Source: Macondimonas sp035325645
GTDB taxonomy: Bacteria > Pseudomonadota > Gammaproteobacteria > UBA5335
Length of the DNA stretch: 64,000 nt
Assembly (NCBI GenBank): GCA_035325645.1
Contig: DAOKZK010000008.1
Span: 1-64,000, forward strand
Direction: 5' to 3'
The position numbers and the translations under genes are program-made. The notes under the pieces are model-generated. The model saw nothing but the letters and a program-made list of their open reading frames with translations. It was not told where the DNA came from and searched no databases. Position 1 is the stretch's first letter, and each line of letters starts with the position of its first letter. Shown piece by piece: positions 7,330 through 15,731 of this stretch.

Positions 7330-8610
7330 ATGACGACCATCGCCTCATCCATCACGCTGCCCTGCGGCGTCACCCTGCCCAACCGGCTGGCCAAGGCGGC
7401 GCTCACCGAGGGTCTGTCCGACGGCCACAACCGCGCCACCGAAGCCCATCAGCGCCTCTATCGGGCGTGGTCCGAAGGCGGCGCGGGACTCGTCATCACG
7501 GGCAACGTGCAGGTGGACCGGCGCTATCTGGAACGTCCCGGCAACATCGCCATCGACAACAACGGCGGCGAGGAAGCGCTTGCAGCCCTGGCCCGCGCCG
7601 GGACGGTGGGCGGCAACCAGCTCTGGATGCAGCTCAGCCACGCGGGTCGCCAGACCATCCGCTACCTCAACGCCGAGCCGGTGGGCCCCTCGGCCGTGCC
7701 GGTCAAGCTGCCCGGCGGCGCCTTCGGCAAGCCGCGCGCCCTCACCGAGGCGGACATCGAGGACGTCATCGGGCGTTTCGTCCGTGCCGCCGCGGTGGCC
7801 CAGCAGACCGGCTTCACGGGCGTCCAGCTGCACGCCGCCCACGGCTATCTGCTCAGCGAATTTCTCTCGCCCAAGGCCAACCTCCGCACCGATCAATGGG
7901 GCGGCACGCTCGAGAATCGCGCCCGCCTGCTGCTGACCCTGGTGCGCGAGATCCGCACGCGCGTGGGTCCCGCCTTCCCGATCTGCGTCAAGCTCAACTC
8001 GGCCGACTTCCAGAAAGGCGGCTTCAGCGACGAGGATTCCCAGCAGGTGGCGCAATGGCTGCAGGCGGCGGGTGTCGATCTGCTCGAGATCTCGGGCGGC
8101 ACCTACGAGCAACTGTCCTTTTTCGGCACCGGCGCGGAAGGCGACCGGGCGCCCGCCAAGGCGCGGAGCACGCTCGAGCGCGAGGCCTATTTCCTCGATT
8201 ACGCCGAGCGGCTGCGCCGGGTATGCCGCATTCCGCTCATGGTGACGGGCGGGTTCCGTTCGTTGGTCGGCATGAACCGGGCGCTGGCCGAGGATGCGCT
8301 GGACGTGGTCGGGCTGGGCCGGCCGATGTGCGTGCAGACCGATTTGCCGAAACAACTGCTCGCGGGCCATTGCACCGAGGCGCCGCGCTACGAGGATCGC
8401 CTGCACATCGGACCCGGCATTCTGGGGCCGGCCAGCTCCATCAATCGCATCCGCAATTTCAACCACATGTATGCGCAGGGCTGGTACTGTGTGCAGCTGC
8501 TGCGCATCGGCCGCGGGCAGGCGCCAGACCCCACCATGGGGCCGCTGCGTGGCATGATGGCTTATCTGGCCAACGAATGGCGCGGGGTGCGTGCGTTGCG
8601 GGAGCGCTGA
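7330..8610 (+). CDS. NADH:flavin oxidoreductase (Old Yellow Enzyme family)
   Basis: This 426-residue FMN-dependent TIM-barrel protein starts at an ATG preceded by GGGAGG. OYE-family motifs are LPNRLAKAALTEGL near residue 16, WMQLSHAGRQ near 100, FTGVQLHAAHGYLLSEFLSP near 162-181 with the His pair, and WGGTLENRARLLL near 191-203. The C-terminal extension is longer than in ene-reductases of about 370 residues. It may belong to the group acting on enoates or dienoyl substrates, but no iron-sulfur motif of 2,4-dienoyl-CoA reductase is seen. The substrate is unknown. Confidence 0.85.
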   Translation: MTTIASSITLPCGVTLPNRLAKAALTEGLSDGHNRATEAHQRLYRAWSEGGAGLVITGNVQVDRRYLERPGNIAIDNNGGEEALAALARAGTVGGNQLWMQLSHAGRQTIRYLNAEPVGPSAVPVKLPGGAFGKPRALTEADIEDVIGRFVRAAAVAQQTGFTGVQLHAAHGYLLSEFLSPKANLRTDQWGGTLENRARLLLTLVREIRTRVGPAFPICVKLNSADFQKGGFSDEDSQQVAQWLQAAGVDLLEISGGTYEQLSFFGTGAEGDRAPAKARSTLEREAYFLDYAERLRRVCRIPLMVTGGFRSLVGMNRALAEDALDVVGLGRPMCVQTDLPKQLLAGHCTEAPRYEDRLHIGPGILGPASSINRIRNFNHMYAQGWYCVQLLRIGRGQAPDPTMGPLRGMMAYLANEWRGVRALRER

Positions 8611-8671
8611 TCCGCGTCGGCACATCGCGGCTCGGGCTGCTCGGGTGGCACATCTGTCCTGAGGAGTGGCC

Positions 8672-9460
8672 ATGCGCCAGCCGGTCTGGTTCCTGTCCCA
8701 CGGTGCGCCGACGTTCCTCACCGAGCCCAATCGCACCACGGCGTTCTGGTCGGCGCTGGGTACCGCCCTGCCCACCGATCTGCGGGCAGTGCTGTGCGTC
8801 TCGGCGCATTGGGAGTCACCGCAGCCGGCCCTGTCCGGCGCAGTAAGGCAGCCAGCGATCCAGCACGATTTCTATGGCTTCCCCGCCCCCTTGTACGCGC
8901 AAACCTGGCCTGCCCGCGGCGATGCGGTGATCGGCGCGTGGCTGCGGGAGGAACTTGCGGTGCGCGGCGTGCCGGTCGCGGCCGTCGAGCGGCCGTTGGA
9001 TCATGGCCTGTGGGTACCCTTCAAGTTCATGTGGCCCGCCGGGCCGCCTTGCCCTGTGTTCCAGCTCTCGCTGTCCGCACGCGAGGACCCGGCCTGGCAC
9101 CTGCGGCTGGGCGTGGTGCTGACGCCCTTGCGAGCGGCGGGCGTGCTGATCGTCGGCAGCGGCGGTATCACCCACAACCTGCGCGAGATCGACTGGCGCG
9201 CCGGCGAGGGCCAGGCCGCGACGTGGGCGACCGCGTTCATGACAGCCCTGGAGCAGGCGCTGCAGCGGCAGGACGTCGATGCGCTGTGCCGGCCGTGGGA
9301 TCTGCCGTACGGCCGCCGGGCGCACCCGAGCCTCGAGCATTACCTGCCCTTCCTCGTAGCGCTCGGGGCCGCCGGCGCGCAGGGCATGACTCCGCGGCAT
9401 CGCAACTGGCTCTTCGGCACGCTGGCGCTGCATGCCTATGCCAGCGATGCAAGTGACTGA
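8672..9460 (+). CDS. LigB/YgiD-type extradiol aromatic dioxygenase
   Basis: This 262-residue class III extradiol dioxygenase resembles 4,5-DOPA dioxygenase (YgiD). Conserved metal or active-site histidines appear in LSHGAP (H10), SAHWES (H46), PLDHGLW (H111), GGITHNL and LEHYLPFL. The ATG at 8672 with GAGGAG 5 bases upstream was preferred to the in-frame GTG at 8666. It follows the OYE gene by about 60 bases in the same direction and may be cotranscribed. It is cytosolic; the substrate is probably a catechol. Confidence 0.85.
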   Translation: MRQPVWFLSHGAPTFLTEPNRTTAFWSALGTALPTDLRAVLCVSAHWESPQPALSGAVRQPAIQHDFYGFPAPLYAQTWPARGDAVIGAWLREELAVRGVPVAAVERPLDHGLWVPFKFMWPAGPPCPVFQLSLSAREDPAWHLRLGVVLTPLRAAGVLIVGSGGITHNLREIDWRAGEGQAATWATAFMTALEQALQRQDVDALCRPWDLPYGRRAHPSLEHYLPFLVALGAAGAQGMTPRHRNWLFGTLALHAYASDASD

Positions 9461-9570
9461 AGCGCGATCGCGCCGCTCACCGGCCGGGACGCCGCTGCGT
9501 CGCAGGAATCGGGTGGTCGGCCGAGCGGTGCGCCTTTACGCTGTGAGCTGATATTCCTGAGGAGAACGAT

Positions 9571-10467
9571 GTGGGCGTCGCGGATGCCGTTCGTCTGGTG
9601 CTGCTGGCCGCGGTGTGGGGTGGCGCCTTCCTGTGCCTGCGCATCGGCGCGCCGGTGTTCGGTCCGGCGCATCTCACCGCCGGACGGCTGGCGCTCGCCG
9701 CGGTGTTCCTGTTGCTCGTCACGCTCGGCTTGCGCCGCCGTCTGCCGCCGCTCATGGCATGGCGCCACTTCCTGATCCTGGGTGCGCTCAACTCCGCGCT
9801 GCCCTTTCTGCTGTTTGCCTATGCCGGCCGGCAGCTCAACGCCTCGTTCATGTCGATCCTGAACGCGCTGGCACCGATCTATGCCGCGGGGTTGGGCGCG
9901 TGGTGGCGCGGCGCGCCGCTGACGGGGCGCACGCTGACGGGTCTCGCGCTCGGCGTCGGGGGTGTCGCCGTGCTGGCCTGGGACAATCTGGCACTCGCGG
10001 GCGCCGGAGCCGGCCTGGCGTTGGCAGCCGCCCTGGTGGCCCCGATCTTCTATGCCAGCGCCAGCCTTTACGCCCAGCAGACGGCCTCGATCACCGATCC
10101 CATCGACAACGCCCACGGCAGCATGTGGGCCGCGACCTTGCTGATCCTGCCGGTGATGGCGCTCGAGCCCGCGACGGGGCAGACGGCCAACGGGGCAGCG
10201 TGGCTGGCCTTGCTGACCCTGGGCGTGGTCTGCACGGGCCTCGCCTATCTGCTCTATTTCCAGTTGATCGGGCGGATCGGGCCCACGCGGACGCTGACCG
10301 TCACCTTTCTCATCCCCGTCTTCGGGGTGCTGTGGGGCGCCCTGTTCCTGGGCGAGCCGGTCGGGCGGACGCTGCTGCTGGGCGGCGCCTGCGTGCTGGC
10401 AGGCATCGGTCTGACCAACACCCGTATCGGCCTGCCGCGCGCCACGGCCAAAGGATCCGCGCCATGA
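9571..10467 (+). CDS. EamA/DMT-family transporter
   Basis: This 298-residue membrane protein has about ten hydrophobic helices in two repeats (EamA domains). Repeat signatures include AVWGGAFLCLRIGAP near the N-terminus and LIPVFGVLWGALFLGEPVG in the second half. The start is a GTG six bases after GAGGAG. An ATG two bases earlier is out of frame. The family exports amino acids or small metabolites across the inner membrane, but the substrate is unknown. Its stop overlaps the next start by 4 bases. Confidence 0.85.
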   Translation: MGVADAVRLVLLAAVWGGAFLCLRIGAPVFGPAHLTAGRLALAAVFLLLVTLGLRRRLPPLMAWRHFLILGALNSALPFLLFAYAGRQLNASFMSILNALAPIYAAGLGAWWRGAPLTGRTLTGLALGVGGVAVLAWDNLALAGAGAGLALAAALVAPIFYASASLYAQQTASITDPIDNAHGSMWAATLLILPVMALEPATGQTANGAAWLALLTLGVVCTGLAYLLYFQLIGRIGPTRTLTVTFLIPVFGVLWGALFLGEPVGRTLLLGGACVLAGIGLTNTRIGLPRATAKGSAP

Positions 10468-11321
10468 GCGTGCTGGGTGCAGCACCGATGCGTTCGGCTT
10501 ATGACACCGTCGCGCAAGCGATCGCCTTCCTTCGCGAGCACGCCGCCGAGCAGCCGCGGCTGGCCGAGGTGGCGCGGCATGTGGGTTACAGCGAGGCGCA
10601 TTTCCAGCGCGTGTTCACCGAGTGGGCCGGAGTCTCGCCGACGCGCTTCCTTCAATTTCTCACCAAGGGGCACGCCCTTGCGCTGCTCGCCGAGTCGCGC
10701 AGTGTCGAGGCGACGGCGCTGGCGACCGGGCTCTCCGGCGCCGGCCGGCTGCACGATCTCTTGGTCACCTGGGAGGCCATGACGCCGGGGGAGATCCGGC
10801 AGGGCGGCGCCGGTGTCGCGATCGACTGGGGCGTCGCGGAGACACCGCTGGGCTGGATGGCGGTCGGCACCACGGCCCGCGGCATCTGCCATCTGTCCTT
10901 TCTGGATGAGGCGCCTGAGGCATCGATCGTCGCGGGCCGCCTGCGCCAGAGCTGGCCGCAAGCCGCGCTGCAGCATCGACCGGAGGTGGCGTCCGCCCTA
11001 GCCAAGCGGCTGTTCGGCGAGGTGCGGGACGCTGGGCCGCTGCGCCTCTTGCTGCGCGGCTCGCCGTTTCGCGTCAAGGTGTGGGAAGCCTTGCTGCAGA
11101 TTCCCTCGGGCAGGGTCTGTTCCTACGCGGGCCTTGCCGCTCGCGCCGGTGCCCCGCGCGCTGCCCGCGCCGTGGGCAGCGCGATGGCCAGCAACGACAT
11201 TGCGCTCATCATCCCCTGCCACCGGGTCATCCGCGAGAGCGGGGAGATTGGCGCGTACCGCTGGAACCCGGTCCGCAAGGCCGTTCTGCTGGGCTGGGAG
11301 CAGGCGCGGCGCCATGGCTGA
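10464..11321 (+). CDS. AraC-type HTH fused to O6-methylguanine-DNA methyltransferase (Ada-like)
   Basis: This 285-residue protein joins an AraC/XylS helix-turn-helix (residues about 10-100, LAEVARHVGYSEAHFQRVF) to a methyltransferase domain. The active-site motif is IIPCHRVI with C252, and VKVWEALLQIPSGRVCSYAGL marks the DNA-binding part. The N-terminal four-Cys zinc domain of E. coli Ada is absent, so methylphosphotriester sensing is unlikely. Function: direct repair of O6-alkylguanine, possibly with self-regulated transcription. Start coupled (ATGA) to the EamA gene. Confidence 0.9.
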   Translation: MSVLGAAPMRSAYDTVAQAIAFLREHAAEQPRLAEVARHVGYSEAHFQRVFTEWAGVSPTRFLQFLTKGHALALLAESRSVEATALATGLSGAGRLHDLLVTWEAMTPGEIRQGGAGVAIDWGVAETPLGWMAVGTTARGICHLSFLDEAPEASIVAGRLRQSWPQAALQHRPEVASALAKRLFGEVRDAGPLRLLLRGSPFRVKVWEALLQIPSGRVCSYAGLAARAGAPRAARAVGSAMASNDIALIIPCHRVIRESGEIGAYRWNPVRKAVLLGWEQARRHG

Positions 11322-11341
11322 TCCCGTCGCCGATCCATGGC

Positions 11342-12295
11342 TCAAGGCGTGAGGACCCAGCGCAGGTCCGGCGCGTCCAGGTTCCAGATGCGCGCCACAT
11401 CCTCGAGCGGCGCCGTCTGGACGCGGATGGGCAGGTGACCGGCGAGCGCCAGATCAAAGATGCGTGAGGTCGCCGCGGCCATGCCGGCGGCGTCCGGAAA
11501 ATTGCCGGTGCCGCTGCCCATGATCTCCAGCCGGGAGCCGCGCAGCACGCCGGAAGCAAGGGGTACGGTCGGCCCGGCCATGGCGCCGACGCAGACGAAC
11601 CGGATGGCGCGCTCATCCATCGCGGGCGACAGATCCGATTGGGCGAGTTGTCCGATCAGCAGCTCTGCCGGCCGTCCCCAGAGGTAGTCGACGATGACCC
11701 CGAGGCCCCGGCCGACTTCCGCGGCAAAGGCGCGCGCGACCTGGGCATCGGAGGCGCCGAGATCGATGATCGCATCGGCCGCCAGACGCTCGAGCACCGC
11801 CACGCGCCGCCCGCAGGCCACCACGCGGCGTGCACCGAGTTGCCGCGCCAGGGTGACAGCCATTTGCCCTGCCGTGCCGCTTGCGCCGAGCACCAGCACG
11901 GTTTCGCCCGGCACCAGCCGCGCCCGCTCGTGGAGCGGCAGCCAGGCCGCCAGGGCCGGGTTGACGACCGCGGCGGCCGTCGCGTCGTCCAGCGCGTCGG
12001 GCACGGTCACCGTCCAGGCCGCCGGCGCTTGCGCCGCCATGGCGCCGAAGGGCCGGCGCTGCACCACGAAGTACACGCGCGAGCCGTCGTCCAGCCGTCC
12101 CACCCCGTCGAGCCCGGGGATGATGGGCAGGCGATCGGGGCTGGCGTAGTGGGTGCCGGCCGCGATGGCGCGCTCGAGGTGCTTGATGGCGGCGGCCGTC
12201 ACCCAGACCCGGCTCTCACCGGCTTGCAGTTCGGGCGCGCGGAACGTCCCGCAGGTCGGCGGCGAGCCGAGGGCGCCGAGGATCGCCGCCTTCAT
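11342..12295 (-). CDS. Quinone-oxidoreductase-like MDR protein
   Basis: This 317-residue zinc-free MDR-type reductase has the nucleotide-binding motif VLVLGASGTAGQMAVTLARQLGA near residues 134-154, typical of NADPH quinone oxidoreductases and enoyl reductases. The proximal part (PIIPGLDGVGRL) matches the GroES-like domain. The ATG at 12295 overlaps the end of the pirin gene by 4 bases, so the two are coupled. It is a likely electron-transfer or detoxification partner of pirin; the substrate is unknown. Confidence 0.85.
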   Translation of the reverse strand: MKAAILGALGSPPTCGTFRAPELQAGESRVWVTAAAIKHLERAIAAGTHYASPDRLPIIPGLDGVGRLDDGSRVYFVVQRRPFGAMAAQAPAAWTVTVPDALDDATAAAVVNPALAAWLPLHERARLVPGETVLVLGASGTAGQMAVTLARQLGARRVVACGRRVAVLERLAADAIIDLGASDAQVARAFAAEVGRGLGVIVDYLWGRPAELLIGQLAQSDLSPAMDERAIRFVCVGAMAGPTVPLASGVLRGSRLEIMGSGTGNFPDAAGMAAATSRIFDLALAGHLPIRVQTAPLEDVARIWNLDAPDLRWVLTP

Positions 12296-13191
12296 GACGC
12301 CGGATCAGGTGCCGCCGGATGTCCCGGCAAGGGCGCGAACTCGGCGCTGTCGCCACCCGGCAGCTTCATGCGTTGCAGACGCCAGTCTTCCTTGGCCTGC
12401 TCGATCCGCTCCCGCGAGGAGGACACGAAATTCCAGAACAGGAAGCGCTCGCCGATGGGCGCGCCGCCCAGCACCATGAGGCCGGCGGGGCCGGTCGCGG
12501 CGACGATCTCGACGGCGCGTCCGGGCGTCAGCACGGCCATCGACCCCGCCGCCAGGCGCCGACCGGCCACGTCCACCGCGCCGCGCGCGACGTAGATCGC
12601 CCGTTCCTCATGTTCGGCCGGCACGCTGCGTCGCGCCTGCGCCGTCATCTCCAGGTGCATGTAGAAGAGCGGCGAATGCGTCCGGACCGGGGCCGTCATG
12701 CCTTCCGCTGTGCCGGCGATCAGCCGCCCCTGCACCCCGGCTTCCGTCCAGCTCGGCATGTCGTCGGCCGGATGATGGAAAAACGCCGGATCGGTCTCTT
12801 CGTCGCTCGTCGGCAGGGCGACCCAGGCCTGGATCCCGTGCATCCGGGCGCCGTGGGCCCGGGCGTATTCGAAGCGCTCGCTGTGTGTGATGCCGCGGCC
12901 GGCGACCATCCAGTTCACCTCGCCGGGCTGGATTTCCTGCTGGAAGCCCAGGCTGTCGCGATGGGTGAGCGCACCCTCGAACAGGTAGGTGACCGTCGAC
13001 AGGCCGATGTGCGGGTGCGGTCGCACGTCCAGATCGCGCGGGATGCCCGCGGCCAGCGCGACCGGCCCCATGTGATCGAAAAAGATGAACGGCCCGACCA
13101 TGCGCCGCGCTCGGGCGGGCAGGACGCGTCCCACCTCGAAGCCGCCGCCGAGGTCATGGGGCTGTTTGACGATGAGGTGTTCGATGCTCAC
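12292..13191 (-). CDS. Pirin family protein
   Basis: This 299-residue bicupin protein has the pirin metal site, with HPHIGLSTVTYLFEG near residues 58-72 and the later His and Glu residues in GRGITHSE near 99-106. Pirins bind iron; some act as quercetinases, others as redox-linked regulators. It starts at a GTG with AAGGAG six bases upstream. Cotranscribed with the following quinone-oxidoreductase-like gene by a 4-base overlap. Confidence 0.88.
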   Translation of the reverse strand: MSIEHLIVKQPHDLGGGFEVGRVLPARARRMVGPFIFFDHMGPVALAAGIPRDLDVRPHPHIGLSTVTYLFEGALTHRDSLGFQQEIQPGEVNWMVAGRGITHSERFEYARAHGARMHGIQAWVALPTSDEETDPAFFHHPADDMPSWTEAGVQGRLIAGTAEGMTAPVRTHSPLFYMHLEMTAQARRSVPAEHEERAIYVARGAVDVAGRRLAAGSMAVLTPGRAVEIVAATGPAGLMVLGGAPIGERFLFWNFVSSSRERIEQAKEDWRLQRMKLPGGDSAEFAPLPGHPAAPDPAS

Positions 13192-13367
13192 GACGGGCTC
13201 CTTGGTGTCGGTCGGGCGGCGTTGCGCTCTATGTGCCGATCCGGGATGAATCGCAGTGCGGCGTTCGCCGCATCGTACCGCGGATCGGCGAGCGGGGCGC
13301 CGATCCGGTCACGGCGATGGCCGTTCGTGTGACGGACTTGTACGGTCTCATTCCATTCGGTCAATCT

Positions 13368-13380
13368 CATGTATTACATG
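13368..13380. promoter_or_regulatory. Perfect inverted repeat CATGTA-T-TACATG
   Basis: Arms of 6 bp around one central base form a perfect dyad at the left edge of the AT-richer segment. This could be an operator for the adjacent pirin gene or for the membrane-protein gene; no regulator gene is adjacent. Confidence 0.35.
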
Positions 13381-13478
13381 GCTACCAAACGCTGACTAGG
13401 CGGGGAATTTGCCATTCGGAAAACCCTGGTTCGCCGAAAACCCGAAATTTGTTTGTTGCCTGGTTGAATTAGGTCATG

Positions 13479-13494
13479 TGAACATTAATGTTCA
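13479..13494. promoter_or_regulatory. 16-bp perfect palindrome TGAACATTAATGTTCA
   Basis: The fully symmetric 16-mer lies 65 bp before the membrane-protein start and is followed by TTTTT. With only four G/C bases it is a poor terminator stem and looks more like a dimeric regulator site. Confidence 0.4.
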
Positions 13495-13831
13495 TTTTTC
13501 GGGAGACATTCTGGCATGGAGCTCACACAATTCAAACGTTATCCTTTGAGGCTAGGCAATGAAGAGACCCCTCTACTCCGCAATTCTTATCATCCTGATT
13601 GTGGCTGCGTTCGCTGCTGCATCTTGGTGCATCTCGGCATATTACGGTCCCATTGATTCGATTGCCACGGCCCGATGGTCAAACTTTTGGGCCGCATTCA
13701 ATAACCTTGTGCTGGTCGCAACACTCATAATGGTCGGGTACTACACGTACGAGACATACCAGCTTCGTAAGGCGACCGTCGAGGGCAATGTCCTATCATT
13801 TCGTCCGATTCTCATCTTCTATGCCGATGCT

Positions 13832-13873
13832 AACTTGACACGGTTAAAAACAAACTTGACACGGTTAAAAACA
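13832..13873 (+). repeat. Exact 21-bp tandem duplication
   Basis: Two identical 21-bp units lie head to tail at 13832-13852 and 13853-13873. The unit begins AACTTGACACGG and ends in AAAAACA. Its length keeps frame, but the frameshift that breaks the membrane-protein gene lies in or beside it. Confidence 0.9.
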
Positions 13874-14206
13874 AGGGTTATGGCCCCGCACTGAATGTCT
13901 GCCTCATCAGATGGGACGGATCGAAGATTAAAATCACTGCAGATAGTGCGGTGCCCGGCATCATAGCGCCCGGTGAATCGCATCTTTTCAACGCCGATGT
14001 CGAGGTCGACCCTGTTGAGTTTAAAAAGAAACTTCCCGGTTTCTTATGGCTAATAGAACGAATCACGTCAACCAAACATTCTCTGTTATGCCTGGCCTAC
14101 AGAGACCTTGCCGGTAATCGTTTCTACAGCATCATCAACGGCAGTGGATGCACGAACTATGAAGAGGTGTTTGAGCATGGGCAGATACCCGAAGATAACC
14201 TCTCGG

Positions 14207-14350
14207 TCAACTGGACCGCCTACAAGCGAGCTTGCAGGCGGAAAGAATCGCCGGATCGGCGCCGTGCGGAATCTTCAGTTCGAGGACCATGATGGTGATG
14301 AGGATCGCCACCACGCCGTCGCTGAAGGTTTCGAGTCGCGCCTTGTGCAT
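14207..14350 (-). pseudogene. Truncated TMEM175/DUF1211 potassium-channel gene (N-terminus only)
   Basis: The frame from the ATG at 14350 reads MHKARLETFSDGVVAI and then LITIMVLELKIPHGAD. This matches the first transmembrane segment of bacterial TMEM175-like channels, including the FSDG filter motif. Homology stops after about 35 residues and a stop codon follows at 14207. Family members have about 190-210 residues. The break coincides with the edge of the AT-richer segment and a 12-bp inverted repeat, so deletion or insertion removed the rest. Confidence 0.7.
14216..14241. repeat. 12-bp imperfect inverted repeat at the islet's right edge
   Basis: CCGCCTACAAGC (14216-14227) and GCTTGCAGGCGG (14230-14241) are complementary but for one position and are separated by GA. 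The repeat lies exactly where the AT-richer segment meets the truncated TMEM175 gene. It may mark a recombination or insertion end, or be a weak hairpin. Confidence 0.5.
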
Positions 14351-14705
14351 GGCATCCGGGGAGGGGCGGAAGGACGTTGCCGGGCTGTCCCGATCATCGG
14401 CCGACACGGGTCACGAAGGCAAGCGCGCCGTATGACCGTCGCGCTGCGGCGGGGCGCATCGCACGTTGCGCGTCCCTGGTCCCGTCCCGCATGCTTGGCA
14501 GAGCCGTCATAGGACGTTCATGGTCGTGCGCGTCGGCCGTCCGTTGCGCCGAATCGCAAGAGCGATTCTGCATGTCGTTTCAGCGCATCCTCGATCGGGG
14601 TCGCAGGACGCGCATGCACGTGCTGCGCACGGCGCTGGCACGGCGGGCATCCGATCATCTGCCCTTGGCTTGCGAGTTGCGCCGGGCTGAGCGGAACGAG
14701 TGCCC
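14351..14705. other. Gene-free stretch downstream of waaF
   Basis: Short open frames exist on both strands here, but none resembles a protein family. No terminator with a T-tract was recognised for the waaF operon that ends at 14706. Confidence 0.45.
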
Positions 14706-15731
14706 TCAGGCGTTCGGCAGCAGGCCCTCGAGCGCGGTCAGGACCTCGTTTGGGGTGATGCCGCGCAGGCAATCGGTATGGCCGAGCGGACAGTTGCGCT
14801 CGAAGCACGGGCTGCAGGACAGGCGCCGCCAGAGGATCGCGGCCCTGTCGGTGAGCGGCGGCGTGTAATCCGGCGTGGAAGAGCCATAGATCGCCACCAG
14901 CGGCACGCCGGCGGCCGCGGCGATGTGCATGAGTCCGGAATCGTTGCTCACCGCCGCGCGGCACAGCCCGATGAGATCGACCGCGTCGGCCAGCGCGGTG
15001 CGGCCGCACAGGTTGCGCGCCCCGGCGCCGGCCTGTGCGGCAATCGTTTCCCCCAACCCATGCTCCTTGTGTGATCCGAAGATCCACACTCGGCGGCCTG
15101 CCGCGACGAGCTGCGCGGCCAGCGCGCCGAACGCCGGCCACTGCTTGGCGGGCCCGTATTCGGCGCCGGGCATGAGCGCGATACAGGGGTGAGCCAGATC
15201 CTCGGCGAGGCCCAATGCCACCACCAGGGCCTCCTGACGGGCTGGATCGACGCGCAGGTGGGGCAGCGGGATGGGCGGGGGCAGCGCCGCGCCTGGCTCA
15301 CAGGCCAGCGCGACGAAGCGGTCGACCGTGCGCGGCAGCCGCCGTTCATCGAGCGGGCGGATGTCGTTCAGCAGACCGTAGCGCAGCTCGCCGCAATAGC
15401 CGGTGCGGCGCGGGATGCGCGCGAAGAACGGCGTCAGGGCGGACTTGAAGGAGCGGGGCAGGATGATGGCCTGACCGTAGCCTGCGGCGCGCAATGCGTG
15501 GCCCAGCCGGCGGCGCAGCTTGAGGTCGAACTCGCCGTGGCCCAGCGGCATCTCGATGCCGGCGCGCACCTCGCCCATGCGCGCGATGAGCGGCAGCGAC
15601 CAGCCCGGCGCGAGGACGTCGATGGCGCGGTCCGGATGGCGGGCCTTCAGGGTCATGAACAGGCTCTGGGCCATGACCATGTCGCCCACCCAGGCCGGCC
15701 CGACGACGAGGACCGGCGCGGCGTCAGCCAT
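14706..15731 (-). CDS. waaF: ADP-heptose:LPS heptosyltransferase II (GT9)
   Basis: This 341-residue GT9 enzyme transfers the second heptose to the LPS inner core at the cytosolic face of the inner membrane. It begins APVLVVGPAWVGDMVMAQSLF, the glycine-rich start of WaaF. It also shows ALMPGAEYGPAKQWP near residue 188 and SNDSGLMHIAAAAGVPLVAIYGSS near 262-285, the donor-binding region. The length fits the family (about 345). Its ATG overlaps the hldD stop by 8 bases in an LPS core operon. Confidence 0.92.
   Translation of the reverse strand: MADAAPVLVVGPAWVGDMVMAQSLFMTLKARHPDRAIDVLAPGWSLPLIARMGEVRAGIEMPLGHGEFDLKLRRRLGHALRAAGYGQAIILPRSFKSALTPFFARIPRRTGYCGELRYGLLNDIRPLDERRLPRTVDRFVALACEPGAALPPPIPLPHLRVDPARQEALVVALGLAEDLAHPCIALMPGAEYGPAKQWPAFGALAAQLVAAGRRVWIFGSHKEHGLGETIAAQAGAGARNLCGRTALADAVDLIGLCRAAVSNDSGLMHIAAAAGVPLVAIYGSSTPDYTPPLTDRAAILWRRLSCSPCFERNCPLGHTDCLRGITPNEVLTALEGLLPNA

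Larger units (their letters stand above)
13192..13558. other. Intergenic region with a composition change and palindromes
   Basis: This 367-bp gap starts GC-rich and turns AT-richer from about 13330. It holds two perfect inverted repeats, described separately, in front of a frameshifted membrane-protein gene. I see no coding region. Confidence 0.5.
13559..14292 (+). pseudogene. Two-helix membrane protein gene broken by a frameshift
   Basis: The first part (13559-13894) encodes two membrane helices (residues about 6-27 and 44-62) and a short cytosolic start, then ends at TGA after a tandem copy of seven residues (NLTRLKT twice). The next frame continues with VKNKGYGPALNV and a beta-rich domain. 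NxGxGPAxNV is a motif common after the helices in such membrane proteins, so the two frames were once one gene. A GAGG site lies 7 bases before the ATG. The last 25 codons run into the antisense TMEM175 remnant. Codon use is AT-richer than in neighbours, suggesting transfer. A sequencing error at the repeat is possible. Confidence 0.6.
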
